From RYN-433 sp036558265 (GTDB lineage: Bacteria > Planctomycetota > Phycisphaerae > Tepidisphaerales > Tepidisphaeraceae): a stretch of 14,216 bases of DNA. This document shows positions 8,600 to 14,216 of the stretch, in pieces. The DNA lies in assembly GCA_036558265.1 (NCBI GenBank), contig DATBFY010000276.1, forward strand, positions 1 to 14,216, read 5' to 3'. The notes under the pieces are model-generated. The model made no database searches, was not told the DNA's origin, and was given only the letters and a program-made list of their open reading frames with translations. A program made the translations under genes and the position numbers. Position 1 is the first letter of the stretch. Each line of letters starts with the position of its first letter.

Positions 8600-9085
8600 A
8601 TGTTCATCGTCACCTGTCCGAACTGCGGCACGAGGAATCGGATCGACGAGCGTCGGACGCAGACGCAGCAGCCCAGGTGCGGCAAGTGCGGGACCGAGTT
8701 GCCCGCGGCGGCGACGGGGGGCGGCGGCGGCGGCGGCGGCGGCGGATTCGGGGACGAACCGGAGATGGTGACGGACGCGACGTTCGCGACGATGGTGCTG
8801 CAGGCGGACCGGCCGGTGTTGCTCGACTGCTGGGCGCCCTGGTGCGGGCCGTGCCGGATGGTGGCGCCGATCATCGATCAGATCGCGGCGGAGTCGGGCG
8901 GGCGGTTCGTGGTGGCGAAGCTGAACACGGACGAGAACCCGCGGACGGCGGCGCAGTTCCGCATCGACGCGATCCCGACGATGCTGATCTTCAACCACGG
9001 GCAACTGGTGGATCGGATCGTGGGGTTGCAGGCGAAGCAGTCGATCGTGAGCCGGTTGGAGCGCGCGGCGGGGGCGGCGGTGTGA
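8600..9085 (+). CDS. trxC: Thioredoxin with N-terminal zinc ribbon (TrxC-like)
   Basis: Cytoplasmic thiol-disulfide reductase of 161 residues. The N-terminal four-cysteine ribbon (C6, C9, C27, C30) starts MFIVTCPNCGTRNRID, the TrxC (thioredoxin 2) arrangement, and also resembles the MJ0042 zinc-ribbon class common in planctomycetes and proteobacteria. A run of ten glycines (40-49) then links to a thioredoxin fold with active site WCGPC (81-85), DCWAPW before it, NTDENP, and the cis-proline in IPTMLIF (P126). Zinc-ribbon thioredoxins are redox-sensitive in characterised cases. It follows livF by 110 bases on the same strand, with its own strong ribosome-binding site; no functional link with the importer is implied. 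It converges on the SGNH hydrolase genes. The glycine linker is unusually long and simple. Confidence 0.93.
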   Translation: MFIVTCPNCGTRNRIDERRTQTQQPRCGKCGTELPAAATGGGGGGGGGGFGDEPEMVTDATFATMVLQADRPVLLDCWAPWCGPCRMVAPIIDQIAAESGGRFVVAKLNTDENPRTAAQFRIDAIPTMLIFNHGQLVDRIVGLQAKQSIVSRLERAAGAAV

Positions 9086-9162
9086 GGGAGAGGCGTGCCC
9101 CGCGCTGGATCAGCGGTGCGAAACCGCAAGCGGCGAAGGTTGCGCTGAGACAAGAAGACCAC

Positions 9163-9180
9163 GGGCAAACAAGTTTGCCC
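9163..9180. terminator. Short perfect hairpin between convergent genes
   Basis: GGGCAAA (9163-9169), loop CAAG, TTTGCCC (9174-9180) form a 7-bp stem between the thioredoxin stop and the end of the convergent hydrolase gene. Its position suits a bidirectional terminator, but there is no T-run on either side. It may instead be a dispersed palindromic repeat. Confidence 0.35.
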
Positions 9181-9216
9181 ATGCCACCCGGGCGTTCTGG
9201 ATTTATCGCCTCTTTC

Positions 9217-10500
9217 CTACTTCACGATTTCGATCTTGATCGTGTGCTTCACCGGCGCTGCGGCGGCTCTTTGCGAGTCGTCGAAGAGTTCCTTGGCGCG
9301 CTTGATCTCGTCCTGGGCGGTGCGCTCGGCCTGTTCCTTGTCCTTGGCCTTGGGGAGGTCGTGGAGCGTTTTCTTGACCAGGGGCGTCTCGAAGTTCTGT
9401 TGCTTCTTGATCACGTCCTCGACGCGCTTGAAGGGTTCGCTGAAGGGGTTGTCGGTGGGGAACTCGGCGGGGAGGTTGATGCCCTTCTCGGCGTCGGCGG
9501 CGGCGAACTCCTTGCTGTCCTTGCCCCAGGTGACCTTCACTTTTCCAGTCGCGCCCTTGACCACCAGCGTGTAGCGGTTGAGGTCCTGGTTGAAGGGGAG
9601 GAACTCGATGATGCCGCTGGTGGCGCCGGGGCTCTTGGGGTCCCCGTAGAAGCAGAAGGGGTAGCGGGTGCTCTCGATCTCGACCTCACCGTCCTTCATG
9701 CCCAGCACCTTGTGCCCGTCGGTAGCCTGGGCCTTGTTGGCGGATAGGTCCACGGTGATCGTGCCGATGTTGCCGTCCACGCCCAGGCCCTTGAGGAAGG
9801 CGTAGGCCATGCAGAGCTGACCGTTGGGCTGGGGGTGGACGCCGTCGCCGCCGGCGACGTGGTACTGCGGGCCGTATTTGGCCTTGGCCTTGGCCATCGC
9901 GTCGATCATGGTGTCATGGACGTTTGCGAAGGCGCAGCCGTTCTTCTGGGCGACGTCTTTGGCGATGTCGCGGAGGGCGGCGAGGGTCGGGTTGTACATG
10001 TCGGCGCGGGGGATGCGCTTCTTCTTGCGCGGGTCCTTTTCCGGGTCGTTGGGGTCGGGCTGCTTGAAGGTGTCGGTGTCCACCGCCCCGGGCGAGCCGA
10101 CGACGATGAAGCGGACGCCCTTCTGCTTGAAGGCGCTGACGATCCCCTGCATGGCGTCGCGGTACTTCTGCGCCTTTTGCTCGTTCATCGGGGAGTACTG
10201 GCCGTCGTTCATGCCGTAGCACGTCGTCGCGACGGTCATGTCGAAGCGCAGCGCCTCGTTGGGCATCTTGGAGAGGAAGCCCCAGGAGGTCTCGCCACTC
10301 CAGCCGAACTGCATGACGCGCAGGTCGGGCTGGGGCTTGCACATGAGGAGGTAGTCCTCGATGTAGACGGAGTAGAGCTTCTGCTCGGTGATCGAGTCGC
10401 CGCAGACGGCGACGAAATCGCCCTTCTGCAGGTGGTTCTGCGCGCGGGTGGCGAGGGCGCAGGCGAGCAGGGTCAGGAACACGGTGGCGAAGCGCTTCAT
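9217..10500 (-). CDS. Secreted SGNH/GDSL-like hydrolase, paralogue 1
   Basis: Probable exported esterase or deacetylase of 427 residues. A signal peptide (about 1-20, ending ALATRA) precedes an SGNH core: VCGDSITEQ with nucleophile S36 (block I), FGWSGET with the block II glycine, CYGMNDG with N98 (block III), and GGDGVHPQPNG with D219 and H222 (block V). An additional region of about 190 residues follows the core and ends VKHTIKIEIVK. This tail is shared with the neighbour and has no recognised family. Start 10500 is chosen because AAGGAG lies 8 bases upstream and the signal peptide begins there; the open frame reaches 10566. The substrate is unknown; acetylated polysaccharide is only a guess from the fold. 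The upstream leader is rich in small inverted repeats. Confidence 0.88.
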   Translation of the reverse strand: MKRFATVFLTLLACALATRAQNHLQKGDFVAVCGDSITEQKLYSVYIEDYLLMCKPQPDLRVMQFGWSGETSWGFLSKMPNEALRFDMTVATTCYGMNDGQYSPMNEQKAQKYRDAMQGIVSAFKQKGVRFIVVGSPGAVDTDTFKQPDPNDPEKDPRKKKRIPRADMYNPTLAALRDIAKDVAQKNGCAFANVHDTMIDAMAKAKAKYGPQYHVAGGDGVHPQPNGQLCMAYAFLKGLGVDGNIGTITVDLSANKAQATDGHKVLGMKDGEVEIESTRYPFCFYGDPKSPGATSGIIEFLPFNQDLNRYTLVVKGATGKVKVTWGKDSKEFAAADAEKGINLPAEFPTDNPFSEPFKRVEDVIKKQQNFETPLVKKTLHDLPKAKDKEQAERTAQDEIKRAKELFDDSQRAAAAPVKHTIKIEIVK

Positions 10501-10521
10501 TGAGGGTTCTCCTTCCCTGAT

Positions 10522-10557
10522 GAGGGTTGCTCGGCAGAAACCCTCGTCTCGTCGAGG
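10522..10557. repeat. Pair of small hairpins in the leader of SGNH paralogue 1
   Basis: GAGGGTT (10522-10528) pairs with AACCCTC (10539-10545). Directly next to it CCTCG (10542-10546) can pair with CGAGG (10553-10557); the two stems overlap, so they are alternatives. A second TGAGGGTT at 10501-10508 abuts the start codon. In minus-strand RNA these lie in the leader of the 9217-10500 gene. Confidence 0.4.
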
Positions 10558-10560
10558 CGA

Positions 10561-10690
10561 CGTCATCCTGAGGAGGTTCTACCGACGAAGGATCTTGCCG
10601 CGAATGAACGCGACCGTCAATTCGCGACAAGATCCCTTCGACAAGCTCAGGGCAGGCTCTTCGGTCGTCTTAGACTCCCTCAGGATGACG
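10561..10690. repeat. Inverted pair of diverged repeat copies (REP/MITE-like) with 13-bp terminal inverted repeats
   Basis: The outer arms CGTCATCCTGAGG (10561-10573) and CCTCAGGATGACG (10678-10690) are perfect inverted repeats. Inner arms also match with few differences: 10586-10604 (CGAAGGATCTTG...) against 10621-10640 (...CAAGATCCCTTCG). The right copy has about 25 bases absent from the left, including the stretch CTTCGACAAGCTCAGGGCAG. From memory, that stretch resembles a repeat scattered through many environmental bacterial genomes and often mis-translated as FDKLRAG. The element has no gene and fills the gap between the two SGNH genes. No target-site duplication is visible. Confidence 0.75.
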
Positions 10691-10717
10691 GCCATCGCGT
10701 CTTTGCGTTTCACATTC

Positions 10718-11995
10718 CTACTTCACGATCTCCACGCGGATGGTGTGGCGGACGGGCTGGACTTCCCGGGCGGCGCGGTCGAAGAGGTCTTTTGCCTTGC
10801 GCATGCCGGCGGTCTTGATCTGTTCCATTTCGGCCTTCTCTTCGGGGAGGAAGGATTCGAACTCGTACATCTCGTGCATGAGCCGCTTGACCAGCGGGGT
10901 CTCGTAGTCCTGCTGCGCCTTGACGGCCTGCTCGACGCGGAGGAACGCCGCGGAGAAGGGGTTCTGGTCGATGAACTCTGCGGCGAGGTTGATGCCGCGT
11001 TCGGCGAGGGCGCCGCTGAACTCCTTGGAGACGTTGCCCCAGGTGACGCGGACGGTGTGGCCGGCGGTGCCGTTCACGACGAGCCTGAAGCGGTTGAGGT
11101 CCTGGTTGAAGGGGAGGAATTCGAGGATGCCCTTGGGCGAGTGGGGTGAGGACGCCTGGCCGTAGAAGCAGAAGGGATAGCGGGTGCTCTCGATGCGGAC
11201 CTCGCCGTTGCGGCAGGAGAGGACGCGATGGCCGTCGGTGGCCTGGGCCTGGTCGTGCGCGAGGTCGAGGGTGATCGTGCCGATGTTTCCGTCGCAGCCC
11301 AGGGCCTTGAGCATCACGTAGGCCATGACGAGGTGGCCGTTCTCGTCGGGGTGGACGCCGTCGTCGGCGCCGGCCAGGGCATATTGCTTGCCGAATTTGG
11401 CCTTGGCGCGGGTCATGACGTCTTTCATGGCGTCGTGGATGTCGGCGAAGACGACGCCCTCCTCGGTGGCGACCTGTCGGGCGACGTCGCGCAAATTGGC
11501 GAGGATGGGGTTGTACTTGGCAGCCTGGTCGGGGCCGCCCCAGAAGGTCTGGGTGTCCACGACGCCGGGCGACGCCAGGACGATGAACTTCACGTTGTCC
11601 TTCTTGAAGGACTGGACGATGCCGTGGAGGCTCTTGCGGTAGCGCTCGTAGTTGGGGACGACCTGGGCGTAACCGCCGTCGTTCATGCCGAAGCAGATGG
11701 TGACGGCGGAGGGATTGAAGCGGAGGGCCTCGTTGGGCATCTTGGAGAGGAAGCCCCAGGAGGTCTCGCCGTTCCAACCCAGTTGCATGATCCGCAGGTC
11801 GGGCTGCGGGCGGCACATCAGGAGATACTCTTCGATAAAGCGGCAGTACAGCTTCTGTTCGGTGATGGAGTCGCCGCAGACGGCAAGGAAGTCTCCCCGC
11901 TCCAGCTTTGATTGCTGTGGCGGCGCGGCGGAGCCCGCCGCCCAGGTAATCTGGGCCCCTAAGACCGTCAGCGACAGCAGGACCGTCCGCAACAT
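10718..11995 (-). CDS. Secreted SGNH/GDSL-like hydrolase, paralogue 2
   Basis: Tandem paralogue of the 9217-10500 gene, 425 residues. A signal peptide (about 1-20, MLRTVLLSLTVLGAQITWAA) precedes the SGNH core: VCGDSITEQKLY with S43, LGWNGETSWGFLSKMPNEALRF (nearly identical in both copies), CFGMNDG with N105, and ADDGVHPDENG with D212 and H215. The C-terminal region of about 190 residues matches paralogue 1 throughout, including IESTRYPFCFYG, ILEFLPFNQDLNR and the ending VRHTIRVEIVK. The first copy has extra residues (PDPNDPEKDPRKKKRIP) between blocks III and V that this copy lacks. ATG 11995 is preferred over the GTG at 11998 because GAGG lies 8 bases before it. It is divergent from the sugar dehydrogenase. 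An overlapping arginine-rich frame from 10710 to 12113 is a shadow. Confidence 0.88.
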   Translation of the reverse strand: MLRTVLLSLTVLGAQITWAAGSAAPPQQSKLERGDFLAVCGDSITEQKLYCRFIEEYLLMCRPQPDLRIMQLGWNGETSWGFLSKMPNEALRFNPSAVTICFGMNDGGYAQVVPNYERYRKSLHGIVQSFKKDNVKFIVLASPGVVDTQTFWGGPDQAAKYNPILANLRDVARQVATEEGVVFADIHDAMKDVMTRAKAKFGKQYALAGADDGVHPDENGHLVMAYVMLKALGCDGNIGTITLDLAHDQAQATDGHRVLSCRNGEVRIESTRYPFCFYGQASSPHSPKGILEFLPFNQDLNRFRLVVNGTAGHTVRVTWGNVSKEFSGALAERGINLAAEFIDQNPFSAAFLRVEQAVKAQQDYETPLVKRLMHEMYEFESFLPEEKAEMEQIKTAGMRKAKDLFDRAAREVQPVRHTIRVEIVK

Positions 11996-12111
11996 CACCC
12001 AAACCTCGTTTCTTGAAAACCGTCATCCTCGCGCCGGGGGAATCCGCGTATAGTACACGCGCGGCAGGGGGAAGTTGACCGGCCACCGCTGCCGCGGAGG
12101 AGGAGAGGTCC

Positions 12112-13743
12112 ATGATTCATAGCCGACGCGTGCTCAACCTGGGCGTGATCGGGGTTAGCGCAGGCATGGGGGCGCTGGGGGCGCGGGCGGACATACCGAT
12201 GACCGCGCTGCGGCTGCAGTCAGGGCTGGCGAAGCCGATCTTCGTCGGCTCGCCTGAGGGTGACACCAATCGACTCTTTGTGGTGGAACAGGGCACGGGC
12301 GGCAGCGCGCGCATCCGGGTGTTGAACCTGGCGACCAACACGTTCAACCCGAACCCGTTCATCACGATCTCGGGACTGGCGACGGGGAGCGTGGGGAGCG
12401 AGCAGGGTCTGTTGGGGCTGGCGTTCGATCCGAATTTTGCCACCAATGGTTACTTTTACGTGAATTACACGGCGACGGGCGGGAGTTTCGGCAACGGCAT
12501 CACCAGGGTCGTCCGATACACTGCGTCGGGCAACACGGCCAGTACTTCGACGGCACAACTGGTCATGCAGTTCGATCAGCCGCAGACGAACCACAACGCG
12601 GGGTGGCTGGGTTTTGGCAAGGACGGCTATCTGTACATCGCGACGGGTGATGGCGGGAATTCGAACGACCAGGGGACGGGTCATACGGCGAACATCGGCA
12701 ACGCCCAGGACCTGACCAAGCTGCTGGGCAAGATGCTGCGCGTGGACGTCTCCGCCGACGATTATCCGAGCGATCCGAACAAGAACTACGCGATCCCCAA
12801 GGGCGGGCCGGGCCAGCCGCCGAAGAACCCGTTCTACAACGATCCCGCCAACCCAACCGCCGCGCCGGAGATCTGGCACTATGGGCTGCGAAATCCGTGG
12901 CGCGACTCGTTCGACCGCAAGACGGGGGATCTCTATATCGGGGACGTCGGCCAGGGGGCGCGCGAGGAGGTGGATTTCTCACCTGCTAACAGCGCTGGCG
13001 GGACGAACTTCGGCTGGCACTTCCGCGAGGGGAAGATCGCGACGCCCGGCATCACGGCGACGCCGCCGGCCGGGTTCAATCCGACCGATCCGATCTTCGA
13101 TTACGATCACACCAACGCCAACGGGGGCATTGCGGTTTCGGGCGGATACGTTTACCGGGGTTCGGAGAATCCGGCCCTTGAGGGGACGTATTTTTTTGCC
13201 GACTATGGCAACGCCAAGATCTGGATGACGAAGTATTCGGGCACGGGCAACGCCACGGTCCGCCTGATCCAGAATCCGCAGGCGTCCACGCCGCTTTATC
13301 TTCCCACGGTCAGCAACATTGGCCGGATCGACAACGTTTCCTCCTTCGGCGAGGATGCGCTGGGGCGGCTTTACGTCGTCGAGCTGGGCACGAACGACAC
13401 GAGCGGCGAGCTTTATCGCCTGATCCCCCCTGCTCCCGGCGACGCGAACCTGGACCGGATTGTTGACATCACCGACTTCAGCACGTTTTACAGGAATTAC
13501 GACCCGGCCGCGGCCGGCAAGACCTGGCGTCAAGGCGACTTCAACGACGACCAGATCGTTGATTTCCGCGATTATCAGATCCTGGAGCTGGCGTTCGGCC
13601 AAACGGTGCCGTTCGGCTCACTGCCGGATGGTACGCTGGTGCCGGAGCCCGGTGTTCTAGTCGGACTCGGCTTGACGATGGCGCTTCTGATCCGGCGTCG
13701 CGCTCACTCCCTCTCCCGGTACTCCGGGAGAGGGCCGGGGTGA
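12112..13743 (+). CDS. Secreted glucose/sorbosone-type dehydrogenase with dockerin-like segment and PEP-CTERM signal
   Basis: Probable PQQ-dependent aldose dehydrogenase (GSDH/YliI-like beta-propeller), 543 residues. A signal peptide (about 1-26, ending LGARA) precedes the propeller: GLLGLAFDPNFATNGYFYVNY, NHNAGWLGFGKDGYLYIATGDGG, LLGKMLRVDV, WHYGLRNPWRDSFDRKTGDLYIGDVGQ and EEVDF are family hallmarks. From residue 443 a dockerin-like pair of calcium-type loops follows (GDANLDRIVDITDF and GDFNDDQIVDFRDY). VPEP (510-513), a hydrophobic stretch to about 527 and RRR (528-530) form a PEP-CTERM sorting signal. Residues 533-543 and the stop are encoded by the 42-bp repeat at 13707-13748, so the natural end was probably altered. 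An AGGAGGAGAGG-like site precedes the ATG; TATAGT at 12049-12054 is a possible -10 without a clear -35. In characterised systems PEP-CTERM proteins are anchored and processed by exosortase, which is not encoded here. Confidence 0.9.
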   Translation: MIHSRRVLNLGVIGVSAGMGALGARADIPMTALRLQSGLAKPIFVGSPEGDTNRLFVVEQGTGGSARIRVLNLATNTFNPNPFITISGLATGSVGSEQGLLGLAFDPNFATNGYFYVNYTATGGSFGNGITRVVRYTASGNTASTSTAQLVMQFDQPQTNHNAGWLGFGKDGYLYIATGDGGNSNDQGTGHTANIGNAQDLTKLLGKMLRVDVSADDYPSDPNKNYAIPKGGPGQPPKNPFYNDPANPTAAPEIWHYGLRNPWRDSFDRKTGDLYIGDVGQGAREEVDFSPANSAGGTNFGWHFREGKIATPGITATPPAGFNPTDPIFDYDHTNANGGIAVSGGYVYRGSENPALEGTYFFADYGNAKIWMTKYSGTGNATVRLIQNPQASTPLYLPTVSNIGRIDNVSSFGEDALGRLYVVELGTNDTSGELYRLIPPAPGDANLDRIVDITDFSTFYRNYDPAAAGKTWRQGDFNDDQIVDFRDYQILELAFGQTVPFGSLPDGTLVPEPGVLVGLGLTMALLIRRRAHSLSRYSGRGPG

Positions 13744-13748
13744 GGGTT
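13707..13748 (-). repeat. 42-bp palindrome-containing repeat, left copy
   Basis: Inverted copy of 14175-14216 with a single mismatch over 42 bases. Inside it CCCTCTCCCGG (13709-13719), a 4-base loop, and CCGGGAGAGGG (13724-13734) form a perfect 11-bp stem. It contains the end of the dehydrogenase gene, including its TGA at 13741-13743. The hairpin could also act in 3'-end formation, although no T-run follows it. Confidence 0.85.
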
Positions 13749-13770
13749 TCGCCGTCCGATTTTCGACTAC

Positions 13771-13800
13771 TTGACAACCCAATCCGCGCGATCAGATCAT
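13771..13800 (+). promoter_or_regulatory. Possible promoter of the DUF559 gene
   Basis: A consensus -35 TTGACA (13771-13776) is followed after 18 bases by GATCAT (13795-13800), four of six matches to the -10 consensus. The expected start near 13807 falls at the GTG at 13808, which would give a leaderless message. Prediction only. Confidence 0.35.
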
Positions 13801-13807
13801 CCCCCGC

Positions 13808-14216
13808 GTGCATAGCGGACGCGATCCTAACCCGCGCCTCAAGACCTTCGCCCGCCGCATGCGCCGCGAGTCCACAGACGCCGAGCGTAAGCTCTGGTCA
13901 CTGCTCCGGAACGGTCGGCTCGGCGGTTACAGATTCCGACGGCAAACACCCGTACAGGGTTACATCGTCGACTTCTATTGCATCGCATGTCGCCTGGTCG
14001 TGGAACTCGATGGTGGTCAGCATTCCGATCCCGCTCAACGAGAATACGACCAGGAGCGAACCCGCGCCCTGAATGCCAATAAGATTAAGGTACTGCGCTT
14101 TTGGGATTGCGATGTGCTCAAGGATCCCCATGCCGTTGCTCGCACGATCTATCGGGAATTGTGTCTCGCAGAAGAACCCTCACCCCAGCCCTCTCCCGGA
14201 GTACCGGGAGAGGGAG
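13808..14216 (+). CDS. DUF559 restriction-endonuclease-like protein, 3' end beyond window
   Basis: At least 136 residues, with no stop before the window edge. The core is the DUF559 pattern: TDAERKLWSLLRN (E26), LGGYRFRRQTPVQGYIVDFYC (D55), LVVELDGGQHSD (E66, D68, H72), ALNANKIKVLRFWD. The family belongs to the Vsr/PD-(D/E)XK-like nuclease fold, and these acidic residues are the presumed metal site; biological function is not established. GTG 13808 gives the usual N-terminus (NPRLKTFARRMRRE); ATG 13859 is the alternative and neither has a Shine-Dalgarno. From about residue 123 the frame enters the repeat at 14175 and reads EPSPQPSPGVPGEG, a tail not expected to be part of the fold. Codon use is visibly less GC-rich (AAT, AAG, ATT, TTT codons) than the neighbours, which suggests transfer. 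Confidence 0.85.
   Translation, partial: MHSGRDPNPRLKTFARRMRRESTDAERKLWSLLRNGRLGGYRFRRQTPVQGYIVDFYCIACRLVVELDGGQHSDPAQREYDQERTRALNANKIKVLRFWDCDVLKDPHAVARTIYRELCLAEEPSPQPSPGVPGEG
14175..14216 (+). repeat. 42-bp palindrome-containing repeat, right copy, reaching the window edge
   Basis: Reverse-complement partner of 13707-13748 (41 of 42 bases), containing the same 11-bp CCCTCTCCCGG hairpin. It is read in frame as the proline/glycine tail of the DUF559 protein. It may continue beyond the window. Confidence 0.85.

Noticed and set aside
8506..9747. 413-codon plus-strand frame across thioredoxin and SGNH paralogue 1
   Set aside because: It covers two well-supported genes in wrong frames and translates to low-complexity Gly/Arg/Val/Leu-rich sequence without motifs.
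10561..10690. Inverted repeats considered as an insertion sequence
   Set aside because: Only 130 bases with no transposase and no visible target-site duplication; better described as a pair of short dispersed repeats.
10710..12113. 467-codon minus-strand frame overlapping SGNH paralogue 2
   Set aside because: Its translation is arginine/proline/histidine-rich with no domain, while the overlapping frame has signal peptide and intact SGNH motifs matching the neighbour. It is a GC-rich shadow.
12220..12879. 219-codon minus-strand frame inside the dehydrogenase gene
   Set aside because: Antisense to conserved propeller motifs and rich in Arg/Val without recognisable domain.
13707..14216. Two repeat copies considered as a CRISPR array
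   Set aside because: Only two copies, inverted rather than direct, about 430 bases apart with a gene between; no spacers or cas genes.

Overview
The window reads as chromosomal DNA of a GC-rich, Gram-negative-type bacterium, most likely a planctomycete (Planctomycetota, perhaps Phycisphaerae). That is an inference from several hallmarks seen together: a small membrane protein ending in a CGYDLRATPxRCPECG-type zinc ribbon, a secreted dehydrogenase carrying a dockerin-like segment plus a PEP-CTERM sorting signal, a TorF-like outer-membrane barrel, tandem secreted SGNH hydrolases, and a DUF559 gene bounded by short palindromic repeats. No rRNA, tRNA or CRISPR array was recognised, and no gene-free stretch exceeds about 220 bases.

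Layout. 118-1359 (-) encodes a MalK/UgpC-type ABC ATPase with a good sigma70-like promoter but no permease genes beside it. 1508-2143 (+) is a small membrane protein with a zinc ribbon. 2240-3157 (-) is a putative TorF-family porin, divergent from a complete branched-chain amino-acid (Liv/HAAT) ABC importer at 3311-8489 (+): binding protein, permeases LivH and LivM, ATPases LivG and LivF. The last four genes overlap or abut and look translationally coupled. 8600-9085 (+) is a thioredoxin with an N-terminal zinc ribbon and a ten-glycine linker, convergent with two tandem paralogous secreted SGNH/GDSL-like hydrolases on the minus strand (9217-10500 and 10718-11995). Between these lies a 130-bp inverted pair of dispersed-type repeats. 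Divergent from them, 12112-13743 (+) encodes a secreted glucose/sorbosone-type sugar dehydrogenase with dockerin and PEP-CTERM segments. The window ends in a DUF559 (restriction-endonuclease-like) gene (13808 to the edge) without a stop in the window.

How the parts fit. The central block is a nutrient-uptake unit: a possible outer-membrane channel next to a high-affinity amino-acid or amide importer. The right-hand block looks like extracellular carbohydrate metabolism: two exported esterase-like hydrolases and a sugar dehydrogenase probably destined for the cell surface. The orphan sugar-type ATPase may serve permeases encoded elsewhere.

The most unusual structure is at the right edge. A DUF559 gene of visibly lower GC content lies between two inverted copies of a 42-bp repeat that itself forms an 11-bp hairpin. 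The left copy supplies the last 11 codons and the stop of the dehydrogenase gene; the right copy is read as the tail of the DUF559 protein. This looks like a small repeat-bounded cassette. Second-tier oddities are extra internal segments in LivF and LivM relative to the usual family layout.
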